Shown here: one piece after another, positions 1-19,300 of the stretch | Layout: each line of letters starts with the position of its first letter | How positions within the stretch are numbered: the first letter of the stretch is position 1 | Assembly: GCA_014706295.1 (NCBI GenBank) | Contig: JACSVZ010000005.1 | Span: forward strand, 19,198,172-19,262,171 | Direction: 5' to 3' | Source of the DNA: Lycocorax pyrrhopterus obiensis | Lineage: Eukaryota > Chordata > Aves > Passeriformes > Paradisaeidae | DNA: 64,000 bases | The notes under the pieces: generated by a model | What the model was told of the DNA's origin: nothing | Seen by the model: only the letters and a program-made list of their open reading frames with translations | Databases searched by the model: none | Position numbers and translations under genes: made by a program

Positions 1-3000
1 AACTAGAAACAAATAATCCAATGGCTCTCAGTTTTATTAAATAAGCAAAATTTTTTATATATATAAACTATAACATATTTCATATTATTAAATAATTGTG
101 CAAAACATTTACATAGAGCAGAGGGGAATAGGTGATAGCCTATACTTCTTTTAGATTCTTGCAATTCTTTTAATACATTTACAAACTTCAAATACAGACC
201 AAAATCAGCAATATTGTATAATGAGTCTTCAAAGGCTAACCAAACACTGGCATAAGAATAATTTATGTGATGGTGCAATTGTATTTTTCCAGTTGAAATA
301 TTGCAGGAAATACACTTGGTGAGGGCGATAGGTACATAAGAAGGAGTATGAAAGCTGAGTGCTCACCATCGCAGTCACTGTGACAGATCTAAAGATCTGA
401 CTGTTACAAGTCCTGGAGTACTAATGCTTCAGGTAAACTTTTGGCAAGTCAAGGTCAAGTAATACTTCAACTTTGGAACAAAGTTTCACAGAAATGATGC
501 ATATTCCTTCCCCTTAGCGTGGAGTTTTAAAAATTACAATAATCAAATGTTCCTGTTTGGAGGTTGATATAGATCAGGTATGCAGACATGTCACCAAGTA
601 TTTTTAACTTTATTATTTGAACAAAATGTCAAAATGCACAATTTCAGACAAAATGGCATTAGGAGTATGTAGGGGGAAATTCACCTACTTAGATGTTTTT
701 GGTTTTGTTTTTTTCAATGAATCTCCTTCTATTTGTTCTAAGCAATCACACTCCACACCTATTTTTAAGTTTACAGCTAAAGCATTTTTACAAAAGCTAA
801 ACAGACTCATGCTAGTAAATAAATTACATGCCGCAGCAACTAGAGCAGTGCCCACTTACCACCACAGAGATTTAAGAATACCACATACTGGTTTAACATC
901 CATTTTCACTCATTTTGTCATTAAGACTTACATTATATTTGGGTCAACCAAAAAAACCCAAAGAGATTTATAAAATTTTACAACAATTAAACAGTAATGT
1001 TTAATTCTACAAATGAATAAAGCCAACTACTGCAGCTCAATATGACAACAACAGGACTAACAGCAGTGAAATCATGTACAATTTACTATATTACTGACAT
1101 GTAATTCTTACAAAAAACATTAAATAATTTAGACTGACATCCCATAAAGCATTTGGTTTTTGATTTATGAATGTAAAGTTACACACTTTTAAGTGACACA
1201 TTATGTGAAAGTAATATAGCTGAAGATGAAAGATAAGTAAATCAGAACTCCCAGAGAATGCTCTGGCCTCAGTAAAGCACTAAAATCTACTGCTTAACTC
1301 TTGTCAACTGCAGTAGTCCGTGATTTTACCTTCACACTTTTTTCCCCCCTCATCTAGACTTGGTTTTTCATGGATTTTATTAAAATATAGTTTCTAGAAC
1401 TGTTCTTTTACAGTTTTAAAAACATTTAAATATCATGCTCTAAAAAAGAGCATTTATACAAAGTCTTATATTTACAATATAGACAGTTATGATCAGGTGT
1501 TAATAAGATCAACTCTTCCGTGTAAGAAGAAATCTAAACTTATGCGCTAAAGATTAATGAATGTGTCAGTGTTTTGAACTGTCTTGTAAACATATCTGAA
1601 AACAGGTGTGGATGACCAAATTATCACTTAAAGTAGTTGATCAGGAAAGACTAAATCACATAGAAAAGTTTCATTACCTGTAAGGAGGACTAAACAAGCA
1701 CAAAATTTGCAGGTTATTTCCACAAGGCTACACTGCCAATTCTGTAACTATGCACAATAGATGCCAATAGCTTCTTAGAATAGGACAATTTGCCTTTGAA
1801 GTGCCTTAGGGAAACAGTATGCTGGGTTTGTATTCGCACAGCACTCCCATTGTTTAAAAAGGAATTCTTCCATCAGTAAAACAAAGGTTAGTGAAAATTA
1901 AAATGACTGGACAAATCCAACAAAAATGGATATCTCCATAAGCCACCCAGCACTTCATACAGAAATCTCTGTTGAGTTTTCCACATTAGAAAACATCAAA
2001 ATCACCTACTAAACCTCTCTTAAAATAGCTTATCTTTATAAATGGAGAAATATGGAACAAACATTCTTCTGCATACAAATATTTAATTCCATGCAGGATG
2101 GAAAACATGAGTGCACAATAAACTTCATCTCATACCTAAATAATTTATAAATTAATTGGTTAGAATAAAATAGGGTCTATAGCAATTACTGTTACATTTT
2201 AAACACATGCAGATGAGTTAACAGCAACATTTTTACATAAAGTTTAGTGCAAGAATGTATCTGCTTAATAAATAGACTGAGGATACCTATGTAATGCTTT
2301 GAGGTGTACACACAGTATTTGTGCACATAATAACCTGGTTCTGAAAAGTTGTCCCTGTTTGTCTATAAACTACAAGTGCCCATTTTAAATAAAAAAAGAT
2401 CCATAATTACTCATGGGCTACTTCCCTGTGACACATGGTGTCACAAACGTTGTGGTGAAAATGTAATACTGAAGTTAATCTAGAGATTATTTTTTTTTAT
2501 ACACAGTTTTTATACAATCAAGAAAAAGAGATACAATTTGTATCAACAAACAAAAGGTCATTTCTGGTTATTTGAGGCATTGCTCTCAGCTGCTTATACC
2601 ATGCAAGAGAAGAGAATAAGAATTAATTGCAAATTAAAAATATGAAATGTTTTTGAAAACTGGTCAAGAGTTAAACCTGTTTTTCCCCCAACTATTATAA
2701 GTGTCTGGATTATTTTTTCCCCACTAACAAAGAGAATAACCAACTAATTAAAACTTATTTTTAAACACCAAGTGTAAGTACAGAATCACCTTCAAGTTAC
2801 TTCATTTCAAATACATAATGACACAGTCATTATATATGTCACCTGTACCAACACAAGAATATTTATCCTGTGTGAAATGATACAGTTATCAAATGTCAGT
2901 AAATTAATTGTAGTTGCACCCATAATTGTGGTTTCTTGTTGGTTCATTTGGTGGGTTTTTTTATATGACAGGAACCTATTTTGCACATGATAAAGAGCCC

Positions 3001-4543
3001 ACAAGATATTTTGAATCAAACCAACCACTACAGTAACACAAGTGGAGGAAATGATAAACTTTGTTTCTCAGACAAACAGATAACTAGAAAGCAGCATGCA
3101 AGCCATTATCAAAACACCAGAAACAACCCTGACTGCAGCCTCACGTTCTGTGTGTTTCACAGTAAGAAACATTTAGGCAGTGTCACACCTTCTCATGAAG
3201 AAACAAAAGGCCATAAACCAGGCCTTCTCAACTTTCATGAAAAAAACTACAGTAGAAGTCAACAAGTCCTAGCTCGAGACATGTCGAGTTAGTCATGGTT
3301 CAAAATGTTGAAATATACAGTGGATTCAAAAAAGGGCGTACAGTCAGTGCAGCTTAAAAAAACCAATAAACGCCTCTTTTGGAGACATTTAGCTACAAAG
3401 GTTCCCACCCTGAGCAAGATACCAGTTGCGCAAACAATGCCACACAAAATTATCTCACCTGTTGAAACAGGAACTCTAAAAGCCTTCACGAGGCAAATGC
3501 ACACCTTTGCGTGGATCCGTAGAGCAAAAACCAGGACAGCTTTGCCACAAACCCAAACTGGAGCATCTCTTTTCAAGAAGCAGCCTTCCCCCTTCACCGT
3601 TTCTGAAGCTGATCTTGTACAGCCATCTTGAATGTCAGGCTCACTCAAACACCATCCTTGCTCCCAGAGGAAGGGCTGTAGTTAGTGATGAACTTCCATG
3701 TTAACATCCAGTTTTTGCTGCTTCAAGCTGAGTAATCCAGTTTACATAATACTGACAATTTATTTTCAGCTTTTCTAGTCATTTGGGCCAGCAGCTGCTT
3801 ACTGCACGTTTGAGAGGAGATTCTGGAGAGAAGCTACAGTTAAACTTTTCAGTTTACTGAATGGCACTCATGCCTTTACATTCCTTAATGTTTTGGTCCT
3901 AATTTAATAAAGTATTTGGCTTCTGTTGGATTGAGCCAACATATTGAACAATGTAATAGTTATTCAAACTCTCGAGGAACAGTTCTGAAATTTAAGTACC
4001 GACAACCATGTTGACACTGAAAAACTGAGATCAGTTTTTCCTTTTATAAACAATTTTAATTTTTATCAAATTTACTTTTTCTTCAATACTTAAGATGCCA
4101 GTAGGCAGTGTCAAATGACAAAGCTGAAACCCTAGAAGTCATCTGGGTGTGTATAGAGCATACTTTTAGAGGCCGATTAGGTATTTATATGCAAATTGTA
4201 AGTGTACACTAATACATGCAATATAATTGCTAACACTAATTTTGTAGTAACAGCTTTGAGACACTGATTGTGACATTATAGTTCTTAGTGAGCTATCCAT
4301 GCAGCAAGGTATGCATTTCCTATAAAATACTATTAAAAATCCCTATATTTAAAATCTTAAAATTTGCAATACAATCAACTTTTATATAGTGCCTCAGCAT
4401 ATATATGATTGCTACTGTGTACAGAATTTTATACTATCTTAGTAGAAAATATTTACAATAGATTGGCCTCTTCTTTCATGTAAGTTTTCCTCTGGGTCCT
4501 ATGTGCGGTACAGTTTCATTTATCCAAAAGAGGCTGTACTCCT
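1..4543 (-). other. ZC3H12B: Probable 3' UTR of ZC3H12B
   Basis: This AT-rich stretch follows the ZC3H12B stop codon on the minus strand without any recognisable exon or interspersed repeat. Near its far end the minus strand reads TTTAATAAAACTGAG (plus positions about 32-46), a canonical poly(A) signal about 20-30 bases before the window edge, which would give a 3' UTR of about 4.5 kb. Other minus-strand AATAAA hexamers may give shorter forms. Small open frames (3-278, 617-973, 3289-3648, 3305-3631) look accidental. The exact end is inferred. Confidence 0.55.
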
Positions 4544-10853
<6,310 letters not shown>

Positions 10854-10878
10854 CACGTTCAACTTCCAGCCAGAGCGC

Positions 10879-11010
10879 TCAGTTCTCTTTCATTTCCAAA
10901 GCCACCTGGAATTCATGCTCAATTGCATCATGTTGGCCAATTAAAAGTTTACACAAGGCTGGAGCTAATTTGCCTTGCTTACTATATTCCGGCATAAGCA
11001 ACACCAACAT
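10879..11010 (-). other. Upstream ORF (43 codons) in the ZC3H12B 5' UTR
   Basis: An ATG at 11010-11008 opens a 43-residue frame (begins MLVLLMPEYSKQGK, ends ALEMKEN) that stops with TGA at 10881-10879. That is 25 bases before the ZC3H12B ATG and in a different frame. The uORF start has T at -3, a weak context, so leaky scanning is expected. It lies wholly inside the exon that holds the main start codon. A role in limiting translation of the nuclease is inference; the open frame itself is seen. Confidence 0.55.
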
Positions 11011-11642
11011 GAAGTTCCTTAAAAAGAAGAAAAAAAATTAAAAATTAGGTTTTGATCAATTCTGCAAAATACTCAACTACAATGATTTTGTTTACAAGTT
11101 AGTAGATGTCCCCAGTCATTCACATTTCTTTGTAAACTGATTATAATAAAGCATATAATTACATTTTCTCTGTAATCACAAATAAAACTCTCTTTCCTTC
11201 CCCCAGTTACTCTACCTACAAAAAAAGGACAATTCCCACAAAATAAATGTAGAGCTGGAACAAATGGATTATCTCAGTAACACTTAAAGATAATAAAACA
11301 GAAAAGGGTGAGCCACCATTTCCACTAGAAACCTATCTTCTACTGCAAGAACAGCCTGTGTACATTAGGAACAACTGTGCAGTGTTCCAGTATGCATAAA
11401 ATTTAACACAAACAATTTCAGCCTCTTTCAGTAAGGATTTACTATCAGGACCAACAATTTTACCTAGCAAAAGTATCTTCTGGAAAACAATACAGACATT
11501 TAACAAAATGTTATAAGCCACAAAAGAAAATTAAAAGCATCACCAGTGTGCATGTAAGTCAAAGCTTATTCATTCTAAATTTTCATATCCTTTTGGTTTT
11601 AGGTAATAAGATGCTGAAAATCACAACACCTAATATACCACT

Positions 11643-11660
11643 CACAGAATCATAGAATGG
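11643..11660 (-). repeat. Possible CR1 tail remnant
   Basis: CACAGAATCATAGAATGG matches the complement of the ATTCTATGATTCTATG terminus of CR1. Only this short tail is convincing; the following sequence does not continue as CR1. Confidence 0.4.
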
Positions 11661-12304
11661 CCTCTTCACCATTTGCGAAAGGCCATCCCTAATTCCTTTG
11701 GGACAATTTACAGGTGTTTCCCTGCTGCTTCCTAGAGTGCTGGTGTTTCCTGGTTCCTCTCTGACACTCAGAAGCACATCCCTTCCCCTGATGAATCTAG
11801 TTCAAAGCTCTGCTAATAAGTCTTAGAAAGGTTTCTTTCTTGACTATTTCCCTACATTAAATGGTGGGTTTCTGTTGCCTATGGGAACATGTCAGAGAAC
11901 AACAGGTCTAGAAGAGTGATAAAATTTGATAAGCAAAACCATAAAAATGTCAAAGGATATCTGAGACAGGTCCATATTGGCCTAACAACAACCAAAACCC
12001 CTAAAATTGTCTAAAAGTGAAACAAAGATTATTAACCTGCAAAACCTTTACACAGTAATGTATAATTACCGTAAACAGGCAAAACAGTAACATTCTACCA
12101 GACTGCACTCCAATTTATGCCTACAAAAATGTACACACATGCAGAGACAGCTGCTCAGAAGCCTAATTTCCCTAGGAAAATGCTAATCACTCCTACCTAA
12201 AAAAAAAACCCTAAAAGGTCAAGTTTTGAGCCAATCAACACTATTTTTTAATAAAGAAGAACCAAACTTTTTCATATTTTCATATGTTCATATTATATTT
12301 ATAT

Positions 12305-12668
12305 TTTGTCAGCCTGGAGAAAAGGAGGGTCAGAGGAGACTCTACAACTGCCTGAAAGGAGGTTGTAGCCAGGTAGAGGTCAGTCTTTTCTCCTAGGCAA
12401 CCAGCAACAGGACAAGAGGAAATGGCCTCAAGCTGTGCCACGCGAGGTTTAGGTTGGACATCAGGAAGAATTTCTTCACATAAAGGGTTGTCAAGCATTG
12501 GATTTGACTGTCCAGGGAGGCAGTGGAGTCACCATCCATGGAGATGCTCAAGAAACAACTGGATGTGGCACTCAGTACTCTGGTCTATTTGACAAGGTGG
12601 GGACCGGCCAAAGGTTGGACTCAATGATCCTGGAGGTCTTTTCCAACCTAAATGATTCTGTGATAGTC
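12305..12668 (+). repeat. CR1 LINE 3' fragment
   Basis: Runs in sense from AGCCTGGAGAAAAGGAGGGT through AGGTTTAGGTTGGACATCAG and GGGAGGCAGTGGAGTCACC to TCCAACCTAAATGATTCTGT, the CR1 3' end. The small minus-strand frames 12280-12498 and 12529-12780 are shadows of it. Confidence 0.9.
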
Positions 12669-15600
12669 TAAGTCCTTTATGCCATATGAAATAAAAACAC
12701 AGTTTCCCTGCTTTTGAATGGAAATTCCAATCTTGACTAGTTAGGTTTAAGTTAGACTTAAAAAACTGCTGTTCTTTCATGTTATTAATTCAAAGAGTAT
12801 CCCTCTAAATACTTAGGTATTATTTCTACAGTACTCTCTATTTTTATTCCAAGTGTTTTTTCTCTCACATAGCACTAATAGCAGTACATTTACAACCCAT
12901 GCACTTGCCAACATAGATGTATTAATAGCTTAATCTGGAATGGATTTTAATTAGGTCTCATGTATAACCTTGTACCTTGCCAAAACTAAAAAAAAAAAAG
13001 TATATATAAAAATTATTATAAAAGAAGGTTAAAAAAACAGGTTATCAGTACTCTGCACCCACAACTTACAAAATACTGCAATGAAGGAACGCTTTACAAT
13101 ACACGTGGTAAGACTAATTTTTTTCAAATTACTGAGACTGTACTGCTTTGGCACTGGACAAAGAACAGCATGATTCTGTTCATCCAAGTTTAAAGAGCTC
13201 CATTATTCTTTCCCAGTTGTCATCTCTCTAAGCACAATGTCACAAGCATGTTTTTGGCTTTTGTTAAACTTATCAGCTTGAAACCTCCGTTCTCTCCCCT
13301 GACCCTTACAATGCCTTTGATGCCTCCCCACACTGTCCACGTCATATGCAGTCACAAAACACTTTTTCCTTGCATGCCCCAAGTGCGTCCCACACTCCCT
13401 CCGTCTGTGAAACGGCCCAGCCAGCCTCAACCCCCAGACTCATGGTGATGGGTGTCACCCCCATAGCACAGCGCTGGTGGCTCTCCTATGACAGCCCCTA
13501 GAGAAGCCTGTGCTGGGCCATCACTTCTCTGTTACTGGAGTTCTCGTGCTGGCCATTGTAATCCCAAACTCCTTTGTGGTTTTGAAGATGAGTTTTTATC
13601 ACATTCTGTAACAGTTTATTACAAACATTTCAGGCAAGATGCATTTTAATTACTATGTGTAGATAAACACCTCCTCTGTGTAGATAAATATCTACATTTT
13701 CGCTACTTGAACTTCTTAAGGTAATTTGTTATAAGTCTTTCTTTACAATGTTTTCCATACAGCTGAATGAACTGTGACTGAGAAGACAATCAAATCATAT
13801 TCTAGCATTATAATAAATAAAAGATTAGAAAAAGTTCAAATAGAAAAAGCTTGATACACACAAAAAAATTATATTGCGGTTCTTAAATATAAAATTAAAT
13901 ATTAATTGAATATTACACACATTTCTAAAATATCATATGGTGCTCAAATGTAATTTTAGCTTTCTTTGAAAAAATATTAAATAAGGTGCAAAATGCAAAG
14001 CTACAATGTAAAGAACTCAACATCTGAAATAACGTACCTTTGTTATTGAGCTTAAAGCCTATCTTTCTTACTAGTAACTGTACAGAGCACGCATTTTATG
14101 TAGTGCCTTTAAATCTTCGAACTTCGGCTAAAGCTATATGTATTCAATTTCTTTTCTAACAATGATTTAATGGCTTAATTTTTTAAATTGGCCAAATCAC
14201 CACTATATTTTTCTACAAAAAAAGAGAAGTGATAGTCTGCATGTAATATACATAATTTGTATACATACAGTCTGAAAGAAAATATGTGCAAAAATATAGA
14301 ACTTTTTTTTTAATAAAAGACTATTTGATAGTTTGTATTTCCCACATCCAAATGAAAACAACTCCTCGCTATTAATATTCCTCCTGTTTCCCACTTTAAG
14401 TGACAAATTTCATAATTTCTTTGATACATGTAAAAACAACCACCACAATTATAGCCACATCTCCAAGAGTACTTCCAGTCAGCAGGAACATATTTATGCA
14501 ATTAACTCACTGGTATTTAGACTAAAAAAAAAAATCCCACAAACAACAACAGTATAGTTCGTTTGTTTATGTGTTTTTCCACACTGTACTTCCCAGAAAT
14601 TCAAACATCATCTTGCAGAGTACTGACAATAACAGAGAATTTATTTCCTTTCTGATCTATATTATCTAGTAGTGGTAGTACAGATGTACCGAGGGATCTC
14701 TATCAGTTCCTAGCCTATTCTAACCACAAAGTCCCTTGCATAATGAATATACAATCTAGAATTATGATGACAGGCTGGAATATCAGAAAAACCACATGGA
14801 ACAGTTTGGTATTGCTTGTACAGACACCTTTAGAAGGCAGTACTTTGTGGGCACACTAAGGGAGTTTATGGGGAGGAAAAACCCACTAATTATCAGTTAA
14901 TAGAACTATCACTGTGAATAATTTTCCACTTTTTTTTTCTTACTGCTTATACACAATACTTTTTAAAGTTAGTATAGATGCACTAAGGAGTTACCACACT
15001 GGGTTAAATTAATTTTTTTTTTAAATCCTCTTACAACCAAACTCAGAACAAGAATTAAAAACCATAAATAATTTGAGCAATGCTTGATTTTGCTGATAAG
15101 TACAAAATTGAGAAATAAGTCAGAAAATTTTTTCAAAGATGGAATCAAACCTCATCTTGCAGATCATGAACAGCAACATTCTACCACTGAAATTTTAGCA
15201 CTTGTTTATTATGAGTTACATTCCCCCCAAAGACAGCCAAATATGGACACACACTTAAGGAAACAAAAGAAAGCTATTACAAATTTCTAATTTAAAGTTA
15301 TTACAACTCAGAAATATAGACACTGCAGCTTTAAAATTTTAATTCTCATGATGCTCGCTGCTAAGCAACCAACCAAGTTTTCTTCCTAAACACCTCTTTC
15401 AGCACAGTCACGAGCAACTAGTAGAACTGATAATGTGATTCAGAAAAAAGAGTCAGACAAAATCAGGTATATTTTGTTCATAAGGGGCCAAACTGAAAGC
15501 ATCTCTTCAACTTTGATGGTATTAAAACAGAAAGAAAATATCTGCACGGTAATAAAGTACTGTAGTATAAATGAAATCACTTGCAAGTTATTCAACAATT

Positions 15601-16120
15601 ACTATTCAAATGACAACGATTATTAAAGAGCTGGTACTAGAAATACTCTATTCAAAGCCTGTTCATTTCAGCAGGACCAACAGAAACAAAGGTAAAAGAA
15701 TAGATTGAACAGCTTCTTTTGGTCCCTTATGGCACTACCTTTCCATCATCTCAGCGTGCTCTGAGCCATGCCCTTCAAAGGCACAATTATATGATACACA
15801 CATCTACTTTGAAGAACAATCTTTAAATGAAACATTTTATTAACTCCTTTCACCAACTTTTAAGCATTTTCACTTTTTTTTTCTGTCATTGCAGACACTA
15901 AAATGCAAAACAAAACAAAACAAAGAAACTCAATTCACGTATTTTCTCAAATCTCTCTCTCACCGGGATAAGAAATACTTAATAATGATTCTATAGTACT
16001 TATTTTAAGGAGGGATAGGTTTGTTTGTTTTCCCTTGTGTACTTTAAAAATACCTGTAGCTAATCAGTGATTTTTTTTTAAAATACTCCCCCACCCCCGC
16101 CAAAATCTAACTGAAAAATT

Positions 16121-16330
16121 ATCACTAGCGAGCAGAGACTGAGGAATAAAGCGACATGGACGGTTTGGGACAAGAAGAAACCAACCCTTTATTATTTTAC
16201 AAATTCGCTTATACACCTTAGCACGCTGGACTGACATAAGGTTATTGGTTCACTGACCAACCACCCCCCAGAGGGATTGGCTGAACCCAACAACACTTAC
16301 TTCAGATATTTTCTCCTTGGTATCATAACA
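16121..16330 (-). mobile_element. Solo LTR of an avian endogenous retrovirus (copy 1)
   Basis: On the minus strand the element starts TGTTATGATACC at 16330. It has CCAATCCC, GGGGGGTGG and ACCAATAACCTTATG blocks, a GTATAAG box (about 16209-16215), an AATAAA signal (16193-16188) and a pyrimidine-rich U5-like end near 16121. Block order matches the second copy at 25290-25510. No gag, pol or env sequence flanks it. The 3' edge is uncertain because it lacks the usual CA and I find no clear target-site duplication. Confidence 0.6.
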
Positions 16331-19300
16331 ATACCATAGTTTACAAAATCTCCCAATTGTTTTCCCATAGTGTCCGTGAGAAAGCAAGGCTTTCACACAG
16401 ACACTGTCAGAAAACGGAGAAATCTCTCTGCAGCCAGGCTTTTAGCATTCACAAAAAATGACATGTGAAATGGTAACATCTAGGGGAGTTCCACATGCAC
16501 AGCATCTCCTTTTTTATTTCTTAAACTGTCTGTATGAACCAAACTAAACCAAAGAAACAACTTGACAATTTTTATAAAAGGGCCTGCTTTTTATTAAGAA
16601 AATTAAGTTATTCCCTCCATGGCTTCAGCATGAATTTTTATGCCTTAGTGTCCCTCTGTACTCTTCATTTCACTAACTTATCATTAGCAAGCACCTATGT
16701 GTAGAAGGAAGAGGTATCTTTCTGGAAGAAGTCTGTTCTAAACAACAGCCAAGCCTTTGATTACTGTGGCTGTTTCTACATGATCAGAAGATGACCAAAG
16801 TACACAAAGACATCTATCCAAACTAATTTTCATGTAGCCAGTTCTGACAGTAAGAGCAATACAGACCTCAACAGCAATTGGGTGAACTTATCATGATCCC
16901 AGGTTACTTGTTCTACAACACATGAATGAATGAAACCCAATCTATCACTTACACAACTAAAAAATTGATCGGGCCAGTATACTATACATCTACAGCTATG
17001 CCTCATTATTACAGTGTACACAGTGTATAAGCCTACTAACAGAAAAGCTGACAGCTTCCTTGTTACACACATACCAACTACTGTCTAAAGAGTCTAAACC
17101 CATGGAAACAATATAAGTAGAGACAAAGAGAAAGAGAAGTCTTTTTAAAAACTTATTTTAAATAGTGTTCAGGGACACTACAATCAACAAGACCTCCAGC
17201 ATGGTACTGTGCTACATCACAGACCAGTAGTTACTCTCAAGAACTCTAAAGCACTTCCCAAATACGTTTTTCTGAGCTTTAAGAACTTCCCCAACAAGAC
17301 TAACTGCCATTTTAAAGACATTACGATTTAAGCCTGTAGTGCGTGCACACACAGAACCCCAACAAACCAACCAGCATCAAAATGCTTTGCACACGTCTTT
17401 AGGAATGTGACAGAACAGTATCTGTTAGGCAGTAGCTATTGTCAGAGGACATAGACCAGAAGCAGCTCAAGATGCATAGATGGCCCTGGATTTTGGATTA
17501 GCCCTCTACTTTGAAAATCGCATTGAAGAAAGTAACACAGCTCAACACAGTGTTTTCGTGGCATTGAAGACACAACCATCTTGTATTCTCATCTGAGGAG
17601 CAGCACAGATATTACACATTGCTGCCTGCTGCTTTGAATGTTTTCTGAGGTAGTGAACTATTTTATCTACTAAGAAAATGCTCAAATCTGACAAAGTATA
17701 TGAGTCACAAATAAAACCGGTAGCTTTTTCTCATTTTAATTATACACTTAGGTGGTACACATCTGCTGGGACAGATTCACAACTGAAGAAAAGCAGAGAA
17801 ATACTCCAAAATTAACATTTGGGTATTTCAGAATGGATTAAAAAATTGGAAGAGTTGTGCTGCATGACATTATAGGCAATTATCTCTTGTCCTTAATAAA
17901 AAGGCAAAGAGCTGGAGATTAATAGCATTTTGCCTGTGTATGTACACCTTGAACTACTAGATTTTCATACTTTTCATTATTTTAATCAGAGGTAACAGGA
18001 ATATATTACAGTTTACATATGCATATGATAATAATGCATATTATAATAACAAATATGTTGCAATTCAACAGAAATTAATCACTGTCACCAATTTATTTTT
18101 TGAACCTTAGAATGAATTATTTTCACTATGTAACAAATGTGGTAGCTTAGCATATTTAATTTTCATTTACTGTGTCAAAAGCTGCATGACAGTAGGAAAA
18201 TAGGACATACAGGCTTTTTAGAAAATGTTCCTATTTAAGTTGGCCATTTGGAAATTAAAGTGACTCTAAAATTTGATGCTTTTAGAAAACTACAATATTC
18301 CACTTGTAGTCATAGTTTAAAACTGTATTTTATACAGTTTTATTAAAACAGTCCTAAGAGCTTTCATACTTAGCAATCAACACTCATATAAGCATCAAAT
18401 CAGTGACAGATGTATAGCATATATATTCTGATATAGCTTCCTCAAAAAGTTCAAAATACATATAAGTAAAGGAAAACAAATATATCAGGCTTTAAAAGCA
18501 GCGGCTTTTTGATGCAAATATTTGGCATTAACAGTGCTTACAATATTTTGCTTGCTGAGCAGTGAGGAATCCTATTTAAAAGGAATACTTTAATTTTAAG
18601 ATGCTTAAAATGAACACATGTTCAAATAGTTCTTGTACTTTTTAATCTAATAAATTAGATATGGTCTAAAGTAAGATCTGAGGACAGATCTGCAGCTCAC
18701 TTATACATTTAAAGACATGTATAACAATATTCACAGAACATGCACTAAGTCAAATAGCATTTTTAACAGAAGTGTTAAAATGGCAGATCAGACTTTTCAA
18801 TCCCTTGATAATTAGAGCCATATAAATGACAGCATTTTGATTCAGTTTAATGGATTTTTTTTTCTTATCTTACTATGCAATGTCAGTCTCAACACATTCC
18901 TGGGAAGTCCCAACACTGTCATTTTGATGAACAGAGAAACCTTACATTTACACAAAGGCCTAATACTGTACAGTCTTTTATCAAGGGACAGTCAGTACAA
19001 TATCAAGAAAAATATTTTACTTTTTTTACTCATTATGATTTTTCTGAAATAAAACACTAATATACATTAAATCTAAAGTAAAGTACTAGCAGTTTACACC
19101 AGTAGTGAACACCTTCTCCTTAAAATTAATATTGAAACAGTAATTGAAAAATAGCCTGCTAGGAATGGTTAGTAATAAATTTTATTTAGAAGCTTTCTTT
19201 CTGAGTGAATTCAGATAAAGTATTTTAAAAGAAAAACAAATTTGCCATTTCTGCTTCTCCATCTGTCTCTCTCCCTCCCTTAACCATCCTTGGAAAAGAA

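Noticed and set aside
10854..10862. ZC3H12B starting at a TTG three codons upstream
   Set aside because: A non-ATG start is unnecessary; the ATG at 10853 aligns with the known protein start.
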